A stretch of DNA of 64,000 bases from positions 62,001 to 126,000 of the forward strand of contig CBCYME010000010.1 of the NCBI GenBank assembly GCA_965183835.1. The letters are read 5' to 3'. The translations under genes were made by a program, and so were the position numbers. A model generated the notes under the pieces. That model worked only from the letters and a program-made list of their open reading frames with translations. It did no database searches and was not told the origin of the DNA. This document shows, one piece after another, positions 62,412 through 64,000 of this stretch. This DNA is from OMPR01 sp965183835. GTDB taxonomy: Bacteria > Pseudomonadota > Alphaproteobacteria > Rhodobacterales > Rhodobacteraceae. Each line of letters opens with the position of its first letter. Within the stretch, counting starts at the first letter, position 1.

Positions 62412-63397
62412 AGACTTATCAACTCGTCGGGATCGGCAATGCCGTTGTGGACGTCATCAGCCAATCTGACGATAGCTTTCTCGATCTGATGGGGATCGAA
62501 AAGGGTATCATGCAGCTGATCGAACGAGATCGAGGCGAAGTGTTGTATGCCGCAATGGAGGGTCGCGTTCAGACCCCGGGCGGATCTGTTGCAAACACCA
62601 TCGCAGGTGCCGGTGCTTTGGGGTTGGAGGCTGCGTTCATCGGACGTGTGCATGACGATGCGTTGGGTCACTTCTATGCAGATGCAATGAACGAAGATGG
62701 TGTCGATTTTGTAAACCCACCCGTGGCAGGGGGCGAATTGCCCACATCGCGTTCAATGATCTTTGTCTCTCCCGACGGTGAGCGGTCCATGAACACTTAT
62801 CTGGGGATTTCGTCAGAGCTTAGCTCGGGCGATGTACCTAAAGAGGTGGCTGGGCAGTCACAAATCATGTTCCTCGAAGGGTATCTGTTCGACAAAGACA
62901 AAGGGAAATCCGCATTCCTAGAGGCCGCGCGCGATTGCCGCGAGGGCGGCGGGAAAACCGGTATCGCCATTTCCGATCCGTTCTGTGTCGAACGCCATCG
63001 CGCAGACTTCCTGTCTCTGATCGAAAACGAGCTGGATTATGTGATTGGCAACGAAGCCGAAATCAAATCCCTGTTTGAAACCGACGATCTAGAAGACGCG
63101 TTGGCCAAAACCGCCGCCATTTGCCCGCTGGTAGTCTGCACCCGATCCGGGGATGGCGTTTCAGTCCTTTACGAAGGCAAACGCATCGACGTCGCCGTTG
63201 AAAAAATCGTTCCAGTAGACGCAACCGGTGCCGGTGATCAATTTGCCGCTGGGTTTCTGTTTGGCCTCGCAACTGGTCGCGATCTTGAAACCTGCGCCCG
63301 CATTGGCTGCGTGTGCGCCCGCGAAGTCATCAGCCACATCGGTCCGCGCCCCGAAGCAAATCTACAAGACCTTCTGCGTTCCGAAAACCTGCTCTGA
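62408..63397 (+). CDS. PfkB-family (adenosine kinase-type) sugar kinase
   Basis: This 329-residue ribokinase-fold protein starts MKTYQLVGIGNAVVDVISQS and ends with the PfkB signature DATGAGDQFAAGFLFGLATG, whose Asp is the catalytic base. The early GGSVANTIAGAGALG block is the N-terminal family motif. In alphaproteobacteria this branch is annotated as adenosine kinase, but sugar or nucleoside specificity cannot be decided by sequence alone. The ATG overlaps the nth stop by four bases, suggesting cotranscription. Confidence 0.88.
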   Translation: MKTYQLVGIGNAVVDVISQSDDSFLDLMGIEKGIMQLIERDRGEVLYAAMEGRVQTPGGSVANTIAGAGALGLEAAFIGRVHDDALGHFYADAMNEDGVDFVNPPVAGGELPTSRSMIFVSPDGERSMNTYLGISSELSSGDVPKEVAGQSQIMFLEGYLFDKDKGKSAFLEAARDCREGGGKTGIAISDPFCVERHRADFLSLIENELDYVIGNEAEIKSLFETDDLEDALAKTAAICPLVVCTRSGDGVSVLYEGKRIDVAVEKIVPVDATGAGDQFAAGFLFGLATGRDLETCARIGCVCAREVISHIGPRPEANLQDLLRSENLL

Positions 63398-63457
63398 TCG
63401 CACGGACGCTCTCCCGCCCGTCGTCAACATGCCTAACGACATATTTCCTCCCGTTGG

Positions 63458-63494
63458 GCGTAGCGGCGCGTGGCAAAGCCACGCGCCGCTACGC
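63458..63494. repeat. Perfect 17-base-pair GC-rich hairpin
   Basis: Positions 63458-63474 are exactly complementary to 63478-63494, with a 3-base AAA loop. The stem is about 80% GC. It lies in the spacer between the PfkB kinase and rppH (convergent genes) with no T-run close by. It may be a dispersed palindromic repeat or a factor-dependent termination structure. Confidence 0.8.
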
Positions 63495-63563
63495 GGCCCC
63501 GCCGTCCGCAGGACGCAAGACCGAAGGTCGCGCAACCCCTTAACAAACCAGCGCGAAAAAACG

Positions 63564-64000
63564 TTAGCCTAGGTGTGCAGAAAAATCGGCCAGAACCGCG
63601 GCGTAGACGTCGCGTTTAAAAGGCACGATTTCCGCGATCAGCTGATCAGGTTCCTGCCATTTCCAGCGGGTGAATTCAGGATGTTCGGTCGCGATATTGA
63701 TCTGCTCATCTGTCCCATTAAACCGTAACAGGAACCATTTCTGTTCTTGTCCGCGATAGCGCCCCTTCCAAATAACCGGCACGATATCATGCGGCAGATC
63801 ATAGGGCAGCCAGCCCGCTGTTTCAGCAACCATCTCCACCAGATCAGACGTCACCCCAGTTTCTTCCCACAGCTCCCTCAATGCAGCGTCCTGTGGGGCC
63901 TCTCCTTCATCCACTCCGCCCTGAGGCATCTGCCACGCATCAGCATGGCGATCATTGCGTTGGCCGACAAAAATCTTGCCTTGCGCATTCATCAACATCA
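63564..64000 (-). CDS. rppH: RNA pyrophosphohydrolase RppH, 5' end missing
   Basis: RppH removes pyrophosphate from the 5' end of mRNA and starts its decay. The visible 145 codons contain the Nudix box GGVDEGEAPQDAALRELWEE and the RppH-type tail WKWQEPDQLIAEIVPFKRDV. An internal ATG near 63998 is not the true start: relatives begin about 15 residues earlier (with a YRPCVGVMLMN-type segment), so the gene extends beyond the right edge. Catalytic residues are intact. Confidence 0.9.
   Translation of the reverse strand, partial: MLMNAQGKIFVGQRNDRHADAWQMPQGGVDEGEAPQDAALRELWEETGVTSDLVEMVAETAGWLPYDLPHDIVPVIWKGRYRGQEQKWFLLRFNGTDEQINIATEHPEFTRWKWQEPDQLIAEIVPFKRDVYAAVLADFSAHLG

Overview
The window looks like a chromosomal segment of a marine alphaproteobacterium of the Rhodobacteraceae (Roseobacter group). 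This rests on gene content and order: a cbb3 oxidase locus with FnrL, HemN and a UspA protein, TrcR (DUF1013), a TauR-Xsc-Pta-SoeABC sulfonate module, an ffs-dnaX-ybaB-recR neighbourhood, and moderately GC-rich alphaproteobacterial codon use. I see no insertion sequence, prophage, CRISPR array, tRNA or rRNA gene. It reads as core chromosome with a few small accessory cassettes.

Left part (1-6.2 kb, all minus strand): the secE-nusG-rplKA-rplJL-rpoB ribosomal/transcription cluster. It is interrupted twice: by a small four-helix membrane protein between nusG and rplK, and by a LicD-like/cytidylyltransferase pair between rplA and rplJ. The LicD pair lies behind a strong rplA terminator.

6.3-18 kb: a microaerobic respiration island. 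ccoNOQP (cbb3 oxidase) and ccoGHIS (copper supply and maturation) lie on the minus strand, followed by a tandem UspA protein, fnrL and an oxygen-independent coproporphyrinogen oxidase (hemN-type). Three FNR-type palindromes sit before ccoG, between ccoN and uspA, and between fnrL and hemN, so the island is probably one FnrL regulon including fnrL itself.

18-31.3 kb: a divergent EF-G paralogue, a yejABEF peptide ABC transporter operon, a membrane-anchored cytochrome c, prephenate dehydratase, an SRPBCC protein, NudC and a CpdB-type cyclic nucleotide phosphodiesterase.

31.3-42 kb: the small SRP RNA, a cobalamin riboswitch driving an uncharacterised cysteine-rich protein, a dual-specificity-type phosphatase, dnaX-ybaB-recR, TrcR, a secreted RNase T2, small envelope proteins, a PhzF protein and an ArsR-permease pair.

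42-52.4 kb: a sulfonate (taurine/sulfoacetaldehyde) dissimilation module in one direction. TauR is the regulator, Xsc splits sulfoacetaldehyde into acetyl phosphate and sulfite, Pta makes acetyl-CoA, a YeiH-type carrier probably exports sulfur oxyanions, and SoeABC oxidises sulfite to sulfate at the quinone pool. TauR-type operator half-sites lie before tauR and before xsc. As given, xsc carries a single-base frameshift near its 3' end.

52.4-64 kb: housekeeping genes including dapA, a lytic transglycosylase, a DMT transporter, a split divergent mnmD/mnmC pair, a MaoC-like dehydratase, a VOC protein, an FMN reductase, an OmpA-family lipoprotein, an Ada-like alkyltransferase, nth, an adenosine-kinase-type sugar kinase and the 5'-truncated rppH at the right edge.
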